Shown one piece after another: positions 1-5,669 of a stretch of DNA of 9,196 nucleotides (its first letter is position 1; every line of letters begins with the position of its first letter). The stretch comes from Treponema sp. (GTDB lineage Bacteria; Spirochaetota; Spirochaetia; Treponematales; Breznakiellaceae): positions 1 through 9,196 of the forward strand of contig JAIRUO010000165.1 in the NCBI GenBank assembly GCA_031254385.1. Reading direction: 5' to 3'. The notes under the pieces were generated by a model. That model saw only the letters and a list, made by a program, of their open reading frames with translations, was not told the origin of the DNA and ran no database searches. A program made the position numbers and the translations under genes.

Positions 1-135
1 GAATTATACGAAACACGAGAAGATGCGGAACGAAGAGCAGAAATAATTGCCAAAGAGCAGGGGATATCGCTAAGGGTTTACCAATGTGGCTATCAAGCTG
101 GCTGGCATTTGACCAAAAATTTGAGTGGGTTTTGA
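1..135 (+). CDS. C-terminal end of a small uncharacterised protein (cut by window edge)
   Basis: An open frame enters from the left edge and ends at TGA 133-135, giving 44 residues. The visible tail has a charged helix-like stretch (ETREDAERRAEIIAKEQG) and then a compact ending with the pattern Y-x-C-x-x-x-x-x-G-W-H-L-T (VYQCGYQAGWHLTKN). That ending reminds me of short conserved bacterial proteins in which a Y-C-G-W-H-L signature closes the chain, often a zinc-ribbon-like arrangement. Only one cysteine is visible here, so I claim no metal binding. The frame is closed by a clean stop 45 bp before the next start, and the next gene has its own Shine-Dalgarno, so the two could share one transcript. 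I do not recognise the family well enough to give a function. The start and most of the protein may lie outside the window. Confidence 0.55.
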   Translation, partial: ELYETREDAERRAEIIAKEQGISLRVYQCGYQAGWHLTKNLSGF

Positions 136-180
136 AATACCTGCGTATGCGAGTATAAATTTTTGTTCAAGGAGAACGAT

Positions 181-342
181 ATGGCAAAAGGAACTGGTTC
201 ACGCGGCGGACATTCCGCCCCCAGAGGCGGCAAGGGAGGTAAGGGCTTTACCCCTTCAAGACCTGGAGGAAACAAACCCAGTACTACGGGGAAGCCGTCC
301 GGTGACGGCAGGGGAAACCTCCCACCTAAAACCGGAGAATAA
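181..342 (+). CDS. 53-residue Gly/Lys/Pro-rich basic protein, function unknown
   Basis: The ATG at 181 is preceded by AAGGAG (169-174) at normal spacing, which decides the start and makes this frame more credible than the longer overlapping frame from a GTG at 125. The protein has 16 glycines, 7 prolines, 6 lysines and 4 arginines, but only two acidic residues and no cysteine. It should be disordered and strongly basic, suggesting nucleic-acid or ribosome contact (inference). A low-complexity N-terminal half (GGH, GGK and GGKG blocks) is followed by N-K-P-S-T-T-G-K-P-S-G-x-G-R-G-N-x-P-P-K. I have the impression that this second block is a recurring signature in short bacterial proteins of unknown role, but I cannot search for it. 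It follows the Y-C-G-W-H-L protein by 45 bp on the same strand, so the two may form a small operon. TAA is at 340-342. Confidence 0.6.
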   Translation: MAKGTGSRGGHSAPRGGKGGKGFTPSRPGGNKPSTTGKPSGDGRGNLPPKTGE

Positions 343-347
343 GGAGG
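341..347 (+). promoter_or_regulatory. Strong Shine-Dalgarno directly after the 53-residue gene
   Basis: AAGGAGG overlaps the TAA of the preceding gene and lies six bases before an ATG at 354. This is the best ribosome-binding site in the first kilobase, yet the frame behind it (354-506) is not a convincing protein and runs into a terminator-like hairpin within ten bases. It probably once served a third gene of the small operon that was lost in a rearrangement. Confidence 0.5.
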
Positions 348-362
348 CGGATCATGGAAAAT

Positions 363-392
363 TGCGCCTTCTGTTTTTTTAACAGGGGCGCA
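363..392. terminator. Hairpin, probable bidirectional intrinsic terminator
   Basis: The arms TGCGCC (363-368) and GGCGCA (387-392) pair over six bases, an internal TT/G mismatch follows, and then CTGTT (371-375) pairs with AACAG (381-385) around a T5 loop. On the plus strand the stem is followed by a T-rich CTATTTCT; on the minus strand by AATTTT. On the minus side it begins directly after the stop of the DUF5312 fragment (TAG, 393-395), as expected if the fragment kept its own terminator. On the plus side it would end transcription of the 53-residue gene. U-tracts are short, so strength is uncertain. Confidence 0.5.
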
Positions 393-448
393 CTATTTCT
401 CCATAAGCATGAGCTGGACAAAATAGTTTACCTTTTTGTAGTCATCGC
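393..448 (-). pseudogene. C-terminal fragment of a DUF5312-family paralogue
   Basis: Read on the minus strand, 396-446 encodes DDYKKVNYFVQLMLMEK followed by TAG at 393-395. The full-length neighbour (1391-2926) has DDYKKVNYFIQLMLMES near its C-terminus. Over 399-448 versus 1418-1467 the DNA matches at 47 of 50 positions. Two of the three differences are silent (AAA/AAG, CTC/CTT) and the third is Ile to Val, so the sequence diverged while still under selection for protein. This points to the remnant of a second functional copy rather than a recent mechanical duplication. Upstream of 448 (towards higher coordinates) similarity stops abruptly; the minus frame stays open to about 503 but no longer resembles the family. 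Confidence 0.65.
399..448. repeat. 50-bp direct repeat, left copy
   Basis: Matches 1418-1467 at 47/50 positions with no gaps, in the same orientation and offset by 1019 bp. It brackets the nuclease gene. The left copy is the pseudogene fragment, the right copy the 3' end of the intact DUF5312 gene. Confidence 0.85.
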
Positions 449-458
449 ACAAAAATCT

Positions 459-492
459 GAAGCGCCATACATCCTGATGCCGTATTATAGCA
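459..492 (+). promoter_or_regulatory. Promoter-region module shared with 5627-5659
   Basis: GAAGCGCCAT, eight less conserved bases, ATGCCGTAT, then TATAGCA. The same blocks with identical spacing precede the FMN-binding lipoprotein gene (5627-5659). A -10-like TATTAT lies at 483-488. A -35-like CTGAAG lies at 457-462, but the 20-bp spacer is longer than usual for a sigma-70 promoter. A Shine-Dalgarno GGAG (494-497) follows, five bases before the nuclease ATG. It may be the promoter/operator of the nuclease gene or a dispersed element that supplies a promoter. Confidence 0.45.
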
Positions 493-502
493 TGGAGCGC
501 TT

Positions 503-1372
503 ATGAGTGATGAAAAAGACCTGAACGAAACCCGTATTAGCTGGCATCCAGCATTTTACGAAGCCATTCAGATGGAACTGGAGGAGTATTCCGATAATCT
601 TGAGTTCATTTTTGAGTACCAGCTAAACACTGAGCCCCTAAGGATAGATGTTGTCATTATTAAGAATCCCAAAGATATTCCCATCAAAAAGAATATCGCT
701 GCCATATTCCGAAAAGAAAATATAGTGGAGTATAAAAGCCCCGAGGACTATGTTTCGGTTGAGGATTTTTATATGGTTTATGGGTATGCCTGTCTTTATG
801 CCGCACTTAAAAAAGTAGACATAACTGAATTAACGCTCACCTTTGTGGAAAGCCGGTATCCAAAGAAGCTGCTTGAACACTTGCAGGGAGTACGCAAATA
901 TTCAGTTGAAGAAAAGCCGTCCGGCATATATAGTATTAAGGGAGATATTTTACCTATACAGATAATCGAAAGCCGTTAGCTGTCTGAGGACGAAAACATC
1001 TGGCTTAAAGAGCTGTATAACGAACTGGGAGTATCTGAGCTACAACGGGTAAAAGCCGAGATATACAGAAAAGGAAAAGCGGCCAGAGTTAAAGCATATT
1101 TGGACGTAATAGCAAAGGCGAACAGGGAAAGCTTACAGGAGGCGCTAAAAATGGGCAACGCATTTGTTGAAGTATTAGAAGAAGTTGCAATAGAAATGGG
1201 TTATGTGACAGAATGGGAGGCCAAGGCTAAAGCCAAAGGGCTCGCCGAAGGTGAGGAGAAGAAAGCCGCAGAAATAGCCAAAAACATGCTTAAGAAAGGC
1301 TTTTCCATTGAGCAGACTGCGGAATTGTCGGGCATGGATATATTAAAAGTCAAAGCATTGTCTGAGGAATAA
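503..1372 (+). pseudogene. Rpn-family / PD-(D/E)XK nuclease-type transposase gene with one in-frame amber stop
   Basis: The ATG at 503 follows GGAG (494-497). Residues 1-158 form an Rpn/transposase-like PD-(D/E)XK fold: helix 14-28 with E20, then R-I-D-V-V with D49, then V-E-Y-K-S-P with E76 and K78. These look like the metal-binding D and E-x-K of an active site, followed by the aromatic VSVEDFYMVYGYA helix. Codon 159 is TAG (977-979). The same frame then runs 130 more codons to TAA 1370-1372 with typical family C-terminal features: SEDENIWLK, a Lys/Ala/Glu-rich coiled helix (EAKAKAKGLAEGEEKKAAEIA) and a final helix-turn-helix-like MLKKGFSIEQTAELSGM. One AAG-to-TAG change would explain the stop. 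Members of this family are implicated in recombination or transposition. With the stop, a 158-residue catalytic-domain protein lacking the tail would be made. Readthrough is possible but unsupported. It converges on the DUF5312 gene with an 18-bp gap. Confidence 0.75.
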
Positions 1373-1390
1373 TAACGCTTGCGCCCCAGC

Positions 1391-2926
1391 CTATTCCCCA
1401 ACCCCTTCCTGCTTTGACTCCATGAGCATGAGCTGGATAAAATAGTTTACTTTTTTGTAGTCATCGCCTAGCCGCTGTGCTATGGGGATTTTAGACACCA
1501 AGGCTAGTTCTTTCCAGTTCATAATAAGCTCGTAGGGTTTTTTCTGGCAGTCGTCCAGGAGCATTTTTAGATGCTTTCCTATCACAATAAAGAACGGCAC
1601 CGCACGGTTTATGATGTTCAGGGCCTCTTCGTTTATGTTGTTCACTATTGAGTTAAGATAACGAGCCTGGCTGGGGTCCCTGTCAACACGCACAAGGGCG
1701 CCACGCAGACGCGGGCCATTTGTGCCGTCCTCAGAAAGAGTTTCGTCAAGATCGGTTATTTCCGGCGTTATTTCCAGAATTTCGTGATACGCTTCGGACA
1801 TGGCAATAAAGCTGACATTCTTTGTCCATTGCCCGCGAACCAGAAGCAAATCGGAGAGTTCCTGCATTTCTTTTGTGGCAAAATCCTGAATAAAGGCCAA
1901 TAGATGATTTAAGGCGGCAGCATAAGTATAAGGCTCCAGGTCTTTTTGAATAAAGATTTTTCCCCTTTCTTTATTGTAGTAAATGAGCCTGGAAGTTTCA
2001 TTTGTCCCAAATACCGCCTTTTCCAGAGCTGCAATTTGGGCGTTTTTCTGATTGTATACGATGCCGGAAATAACCTCTCGTATTTCCCTTGTTTTTTCAA
2101 CCAGCCAATCCGCAGAAAGCTGTTCGGGAGGCTGCATAGATGCCTTAAGCTCCCAGACCGGATTTCCAGAAGCCAGCTTTATCATCATGTCGATCATTTT
2201 GGAGTTTTTTAACTCCTTAAGGTTTGACAAAAGCCCATTCCATACTTCAAAGGGAATCAGGTCGGTCCCGCCTCTGCAATATTTGAATATTTCCAGTACC
2301 GTTCTCCAGTTGTCTTTGGGATCAAAAGACGGCAATACCGAAAGAAAGGCCGCCATGTCCGCCATAATAGTGTCAGTACGCAGGGGTGTAAATTTCGGGG
2401 TAATGGAAAAATCCTCCGCTATCTCCGGATCGAATTTCTTTAATATAGAAGGATAATCCCAGGACACAAAACGGTATAAAACCATCATTAAACTGTAGCA
2501 TTTATCCGCTTCTGCAAGTTTTGGGCTGTCAAAGCCAGTGGTAAGGGCTTCCAGGTCTCTTTCTAGTTCTGCTGTAAATTCGGGCCCGGAATTTGTTTTT
2601 CGTTCTGCCACTTTTTCAGGGGTAAGGCGCTTTATTATCTCCATTACGCCCTTGTCCAGGTGCGATTCCAAGGTTACTTGTTTTATTCTAGCCCTGTTTG
2701 CGGGATCCTTTAGATACACCCTGGCCGGGTAAGTTATCTTATAAACGCTGTAAAGGTACTGCGCAAAAGACACGTCAGTTTCTTCCTGCCGGATCTTGTA
2801 AAATTTGGCAAATTTGTTCTGCTGAATATCTTTGGCTACCTGCTTGAGCAGCACTTGTTTATCATCGCCGCCTTCGCCGCCGGATATAAAAGAGATAACT
2901 TTATTGAGTATATTATCATCGGGCAT
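1391..2926 (-). CDS. DUF5312-like protein, 511 residues, unknown function
   Basis: The start ATG (2924-2926) follows AGGGGA (2932-2937) with an A-rich spacer. The product is soluble and mainly alpha-helical, with no signal peptide or membrane segment. It opens with MPDDNILNKVISFISGG and a short Gly/Asp linker, and has many Lys/Glu helices. A hydrophobic helix near residues 450-465 (RAVPFFIVIGKHLKMLL) precedes the conserved C-terminal DDYKKVNYFIQLMLME. I associate this overall pattern with the spirochaete/Treponema family DUF5312, from memory only. The gene lies 47 bp behind the permease-HEAT gene on the same strand, so co-transcription is likely; a -10-like TATTAT at 2950-2955 leaves room for a separate weak promoter. 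A fragment of a paralogue lies at 393-448. No catalytic motif is visible; a structural or scaffolding role linked to the HEAT-tailed membrane protein is only a guess. Confidence 0.7.
   Translation of the reverse strand: MPDDNILNKVISFISGGEGGDDKQVLLKQVAKDIQQNKFAKFYKIRQEETDVSFAQYLYSVYKITYPARVYLKDPANRARIKQVTLESHLDKGVMEIIKRLTPEKVAERKTNSGPEFTAELERDLEALTTGFDSPKLAEADKCYSLMMVLYRFVSWDYPSILKKFDPEIAEDFSITPKFTPLRTDTIMADMAAFLSVLPSFDPKDNWRTVLEIFKYCRGGTDLIPFEVWNGLLSNLKELKNSKMIDMMIKLASGNPVWELKASMQPPEQLSADWLVEKTREIREVISGIVYNQKNAQIAALEKAVFGTNETSRLIYYNKERGKIFIQKDLEPYTYAAALNHLLAFIQDFATKEMQELSDLLLVRGQWTKNVSFIAMSEAYHEILEITPEITDLDETLSEDGTNGPRLRGALVRVDRDPSQARYLNSIVNNINEEALNIINRAVPFFIVIGKHLKMLLDDCQKKPYELIMNWKELALVSKIPIAQRLGDDYKKVNYFIQLMLMESKQEGVGE
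1418..1467. repeat. 50-bp direct repeat, right copy (inside the DUF5312 gene)
   Basis: Same orientation as 399-448, with mismatches at 1424, 1438 and 1451. It encodes the C-terminal part of the intact protein on the minus strand. Beyond 1418 the intact gene continues for eight more codons (SKQEGVGE), where the left copy ends MEK-stop. Confidence 0.85.
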
Positions 2927-2973
2927 TTTTTTCCCCTGTTCTAGAGTTTATAATAGATTCTATCATTATTTCT

Positions 2974-5301
2974 CTATAAAGTCCATGTATCTTTTTTACG
3001 ATCTTTCTGGCCTATAACTGGCTTAGTTTCCCGCTTAAACCTATTTGTCCAGCGCCTTAGCTCATGCGCCGCCCAATTGATGATGAGGAGCTTGAGCCTG
3101 GGGAAGTTGCGGAGCTCATCATCCAGTACCGCTTCGGAAATGAACACCTGGACTATGGTATTGCAGTATTCTTCGGGCACTTCCTGAACCCATTTTGAAA
3201 GGCCAATTCCGTTGGATTCAACATAAGAAGTTGCCGCAACCTGAAAAGCCTTGGCCTGTCTGTGGAGTTCTGCAAGCTCAGTGTTCTTTTTTGACCGCTT
3301 ACTGCCAAAAACAGAAGAATAGTGCTCATAAGCCGATTCAATTTCATCCATAGCCAGCATATTTGCATGGGTTTCGTCTGCCAAAAAACGCACCAGAATT
3401 TGATAGAACTGGTTCTGAATATCAAGAATACCGGCCATTGCAATAACAACTTCATCCCTCAAATAGGGAGGCGGATCTGCCCCTCGCAGTATTTCCAAAA
3501 GGACGGTCAATGAATCGGGCGACCCGTAGATTCCAAGGGCCTCTACCCCCATGATCCCAAGTCTGGGGTTCTTAGTTTTTGCGATGATTTCTTCCACCTG
3601 CGGCCTAAAATCATTGTCGCCCAATCTTGCCAGGGCGATGACAGCTTCTCCGGCCAGCATATAGTCTGTTGAAGATGCCATTTCCCGCAGGAGGGGGATG
3701 GCAGATGACACGCTATGGCTTCCCAGAATTTGAGCCGAAATATAGGCCGTGGTAAAGGGATTATTGGTGATGTCATTCATTAATGCCTTTTCCGCGTCTT
3801 CGTTTAGGGTTTCCAGGGCATTGATGGCCCAAAGGGCCTCCTGCCGAACTGTCAGCCTGGGAGATTTGGCTCTGGTTAAAAGACCCTTGATTGAAAGCTT
3901 TGAAGGGGTATCGTGAAGCGCACCCAGCAGGGTTGCCTCTTCTTGCGAATCCCTGGTTTTATTGAGCTTTTCCATAATGGAAATTGCCCGAAGATCCCGG
4001 TACGAAAACATTACTTCCAGGGCATCCTTAAAAGGCAGTGCGCCCAGGGGTATTAGCTTTTGCTGAAGGACTACGACTACCACGCCCAACCCAAAGAGAA
4101 GTATGTAGAGTACGCGGAATGCCCATAAAGGAGTTAAGCCAATTGCCTTAAGCAAGTCCAGAAAAACGCCGCCAAGGAATGAACCTGTTGTACCGGCAAG
4201 ACCGAAGCAGAAAAAATAGAGTATCCCCATGTCCAGCATCAATTCTTTGGGGACCAATCCAAAAAAGTAGGTTTGAGCTATGCCTTCTGCCCCGCAAAAA
4301 CCAAAGTTCATGATAAAAAAGAGAAAGGTTAGATAGAGGAAAATAGTGGCTTCACTCATTCCTGGCGGAAAGAAGATTACAGGCACTATACTTGCAACCC
4401 CGATTCCCACACTAATAATGAATATTGGTTTTGCGCCGATCCGGTCTACCAGGAATTTAACCAGGAGCCCTATCATCAATACGCCCAAGCCAGCGAACAC
4501 CGCATAAAGGGACACCATGCCGTCAGTCTGAAAGAAGACTTCCCTGCTGTATACGACTATAAAAACACGGGAAACCCCCGAAACTAGGGCTACCAAAAAA
4601 AGTATTACTATAAACTGCCTCAAAGAAGGGGTAGACATGGCCTGTTTAAATATTGTGATGAATTTTACCCTTTGCCCGCCTTCATCTATTCCGGGATCGG
4701 GAACCTTTCTTAAAAGAACACCGCTGGCAATGCCGGTTCCGATTCCTATGGCAAAAATAATGGTATAAAGGAAAAGAGGAGGGTCGCGCCCCAGTAGCAT
4801 GGCGATGACAAAGCCCGCAAACATACCCACCGCATTGCTAACAATTTGGACCTGCGTTAAATAGCTTCCCCGATCAGGTCCCGATGCCAGAAGGCTTACA
4901 ACCGGGTTATTGCCAACCATCCCGATCCCCCTGGTAACGTGGAAAATTGTCACTCCTAGCAGAACCAGCCCAAGGGCTGTATTTTCCCTTCCCGCATAGG
5001 CCATAAGTGGGGCGATCAGTACGGGGATCATCCCAAAAGCGCGCAGTATCCAGGCGGTACTAAAAATCTTGATAATTGAAAAACGTCTGGTCAGGAGTTT
5101 TCCCACAGGCAAAAAGAAGAATGCAACGTACAAAATAGCGTTTAAGAGGCCAATATAAGTGGAAGAAGCATTTAATCTTAACGCAAAGAGGGTAATTATG
5201 TTTCCTACTAAAAAACTCCAGGAAAGAGTATTAAATACATTGTAAGAATTAAAGACATCCCTTGCCTTAGCCTGCCGGTAAGGGGAAAGAGAAGTGGCCA
5301 T
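2974..5301 (-). CDS. MFS-type permease fused to a cytoplasmic HEAT-repeat domain
   Basis: This 775-residue protein has two parts. Residues about 20-415 hold roughly 12 hydrophobic helices (for example 23-41, 50-70, 79-101, 108-128, 152-171, 176-197, 229-250, 263-284, 292-311, 317-337, 357-382, 393-412). The basic loop after helix 2 (GKLLTRR) and the central linker (PDPGIDEGGQRVK, 201-213) fit a major-facilitator layout, so it is probably an inner-membrane transporter of unknown substrate. Residues about 470-640 are paired helices with HEAT-like signatures (RQEALWAINALETL, AGEAVIALARLGD, GIMGVEALGIYGSPDS). A basic, partly helical tail (about 665-775) follows. MFS proteins are usually 400-500 residues, so the tail is extra. 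The start is the most upstream Met: an in-frame TGA lies 12 bases before it, and no Shine-Dalgarno is visible. It lies between rpmB and the DUF5312 gene on the same strand. Transport, sensing or scaffolding are all open. Confidence 0.75.
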   Translation of the reverse strand: MATSLSPYRQAKARDVFNSYNVFNTLSWSFLVGNIITLFALRLNASSTYIGLLNAILYVAFFFLPVGKLLTRRFSIIKIFSTAWILRAFGMIPVLIAPLMAYAGRENTALGLVLLGVTIFHVTRGIGMVGNNPVVSLLASGPDRGSYLTQVQIVSNAVGMFAGFVIAMLLGRDPPLFLYTIIFAIGIGTGIASGVLLRKVPDPGIDEGGQRVKFITIFKQAMSTPSLRQFIVILFLVALVSGVSRVFIVVYSREVFFQTDGMVSLYAVFAGLGVLMIGLLVKFLVDRIGAKPIFIISVGIGVASIVPVIFFPPGMSEATIFLYLTFLFFIMNFGFCGAEGIAQTYFFGLVPKELMLDMGILYFFCFGLAGTTGSFLGGVFLDLLKAIGLTPLWAFRVLYILLFGLGVVVVVLQQKLIPLGALPFKDALEVMFSYRDLRAISIMEKLNKTRDSQEEATLLGALHDTPSKLSIKGLLTRAKSPRLTVRQEALWAINALETLNEDAEKALMNDITNNPFTTAYISAQILGSHSVSSAIPLLREMASSTDYMLAGEAVIALARLGDNDFRPQVEEIIAKTKNPRLGIMGVEALGIYGSPDSLTVLLEILRGADPPPYLRDEVVIAMAGILDIQNQFYQILVRFLADETHANMLAMDEIESAYEHYSSVFGSKRSKKNTELAELHRQAKAFQVAATSYVESNGIGLSKWVQEVPEEYCNTIVQVFISEAVLDDELRNFPRLKLLIINWAAHELRRWTNRFKRETKPVIGQKDRKKDTWTL

Positions 5302-5312
5302 AGTTAAAATTC

Positions 5313-5341
5313 GTCATACTCATCCGCTATCTTAATAGCAA
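5313..5341 (-). promoter_or_regulatory. Possible promoter of the permease-HEAT gene
   Basis: On the minus strand TTGCTA (5336-5341) and TATGAC (5313-5318) are 17 bp apart, four of six matches each to the sigma-70 consensus. Initiation would fall about five bases before the ATG, giving a nearly leaderless mRNA and fitting the absence of a Shine-Dalgarno. An alternative is readthrough from rpmB, since no strong terminator is seen between the genes. Confidence 0.3.
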
Positions 5342-5370
5342 GAGAGTATATAATAAAAATGCCCTGAATT

Positions 5371-5562
5371 TTATACCTTTTTTGTTATATAATCGCTTTT
5401 TAGGCAACGGGCGCAGATTTTTAGGGTAGCCGTTGTGCCCCCAATCTCTGTCTTTACCTTTACCAGATTGGGTTTCCAGGTACGCCGTGTACGGTTTTTG
5501 GCATGGCTAACCTTATTACCGGTAATGGTGTGTTTTCCGCAAATATCGCAAGTCCGTGACAT
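5371..5562 (-). CDS. rpmB: 50S ribosomal protein L28
   Basis: The 63-residue product begins [10 protein letters not shown] and is a full-length L28. It has the zinc-binding pairs C5-x2-C8 and C50-x2-C53, the basic [15 protein letters not shown] stretch that contacts 23S rRNA, and the usual K-V-K and L-K-I-C-A-R-C-L-K ending. The start at 5560-5562 is chosen over an upstream ATG in the same frame because AAGGAAGGA (5567-5575) sits at correct spacing and L28 normally begins M-S-R-x-C. The extra upstream residues would be encoded by the leader. The four-cysteine form should bind zinc, unlike the cysteine-less paralogues found in some bacteria. It is first in a possible minus-strand transcript with the permease gene 69 bp downstream, and is divergent from the FMN-binding lipoprotein. 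No intrinsic terminator with a GC-rich stem is visible behind it. Confidence 0.95.
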   Translation of the reverse strand: MSRTCDICGKHTITGNKVSHAKNRTRRTWKPNLVKVKTEIGGTTATLKICARCLKSDYITKKV

Positions 5563-5585
5563 ACTATCCTTCCTTAGGGTCTTAA

Positions 5586-5614
5586 ACGATATCAATTAAA
5601 TTAATTAGTGTCAA
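5586..5614 (-). promoter_or_regulatory. Sigma-70-type promoter of rpmB
   Basis: On the minus strand a perfect -35 TTGACA (5609-5614) is separated by exactly 17 bp from TATCGT (5586-5591). The spacer is AT-rich (CTAATTAATTTAATTGA). Initiation is expected near 5579-5580, giving a leader of about 17 bases with the Shine-Dalgarno inside. This is the best promoter in the window. Confidence 0.75.
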
Positions 5615-5626
5615 GGGGTGAATTTT

Positions 5627-5659
5627 GAAGCGCCATGCAGGGCTATGCCGTATATAGCA
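5627..5659 (+). promoter_or_regulatory. Promoter-region module shared with 459-492
   Basis: GAAGCGCCAT (5627-5636), eight bases, ATGCCGTAT (5645-5653), then ATAGCA. Conserved blocks and spacing match the module in front of the nuclease gene. TATATA (5651-5656) could be the -10 and TTGAAG (5625-5630) the -35, with the same 20-bp spacer as the other copy. GCTAT/ATAGC at 5642-5658 can pair. A Shine-Dalgarno-like GGGGGA follows, just before the lipoprotein ATG. Confidence 0.45.
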
Positions 5660-5669
5660 GGGGGATAAT

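Larger units (their letters stand above)
354..506 (+). pseudogene. Possible truncated or chimeric 50-codon frame behind a strong SD
   Basis: Reading from the ATG at 354 gives 50 residues, beginning MENCAFCFFNRGALFL and ending at TGA 504-506, which overlaps the ATG of the nuclease gene (503-505) by ATGA. Most of the frame is antisense to recognisable non-coding or foreign material: the hairpin at 363-392 and the minus-strand DUF5312 fragment at 399-448. The frame therefore looks like the surviving start of an older gene joined to unrelated DNA. A real small peptide translationally coupled to the nuclease cannot be excluded, because both the SD and the ATGA overlap are good. No homologue is recognised. 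Confidence 0.3.

Noticed and set aside
125..382. Plus-strand frame of 85 codons from a GTG at 125
   Set aside because: It overlaps the 53-residue frame, which has the Shine-Dalgarno and ATG; the longer frame has no ribosome-binding site and ends inside the hairpin.
459..492. Sigma-28 flagellar promoter
   Set aside because: The GCCGTATT block resembles the -10 GCCGATAA, but no TAAA lies at the required distance and the gene is not flagellar.
1370..1393. Intrinsic terminator between the converging nuclease and DUF5312 genes
   Set aside because: Only a 3-bp CGC/GCG pairing is possible around 1376-1383, with no real T-tract.
1201..1401. Minus-strand frame antisense to the nuclease C-terminus
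   Set aside because: No Shine-Dalgarno and no recognisable protein; it mirrors the Lys/Ala/Glu-rich helix of the plus-strand gene.
399..1467. 50-bp direct repeats as target-site duplication of an insertion sequence
   Set aside because: They are too long, 6% diverged, and coding-constrained; no terminal inverted repeats were seen at the inner edges near 449 and 1417.
2052..2456. 134-codon plus-strand frame inside the DUF5312 gene
   Set aside because: Ser-rich, low-information translation antisense to a well-supported long gene; no start signal.
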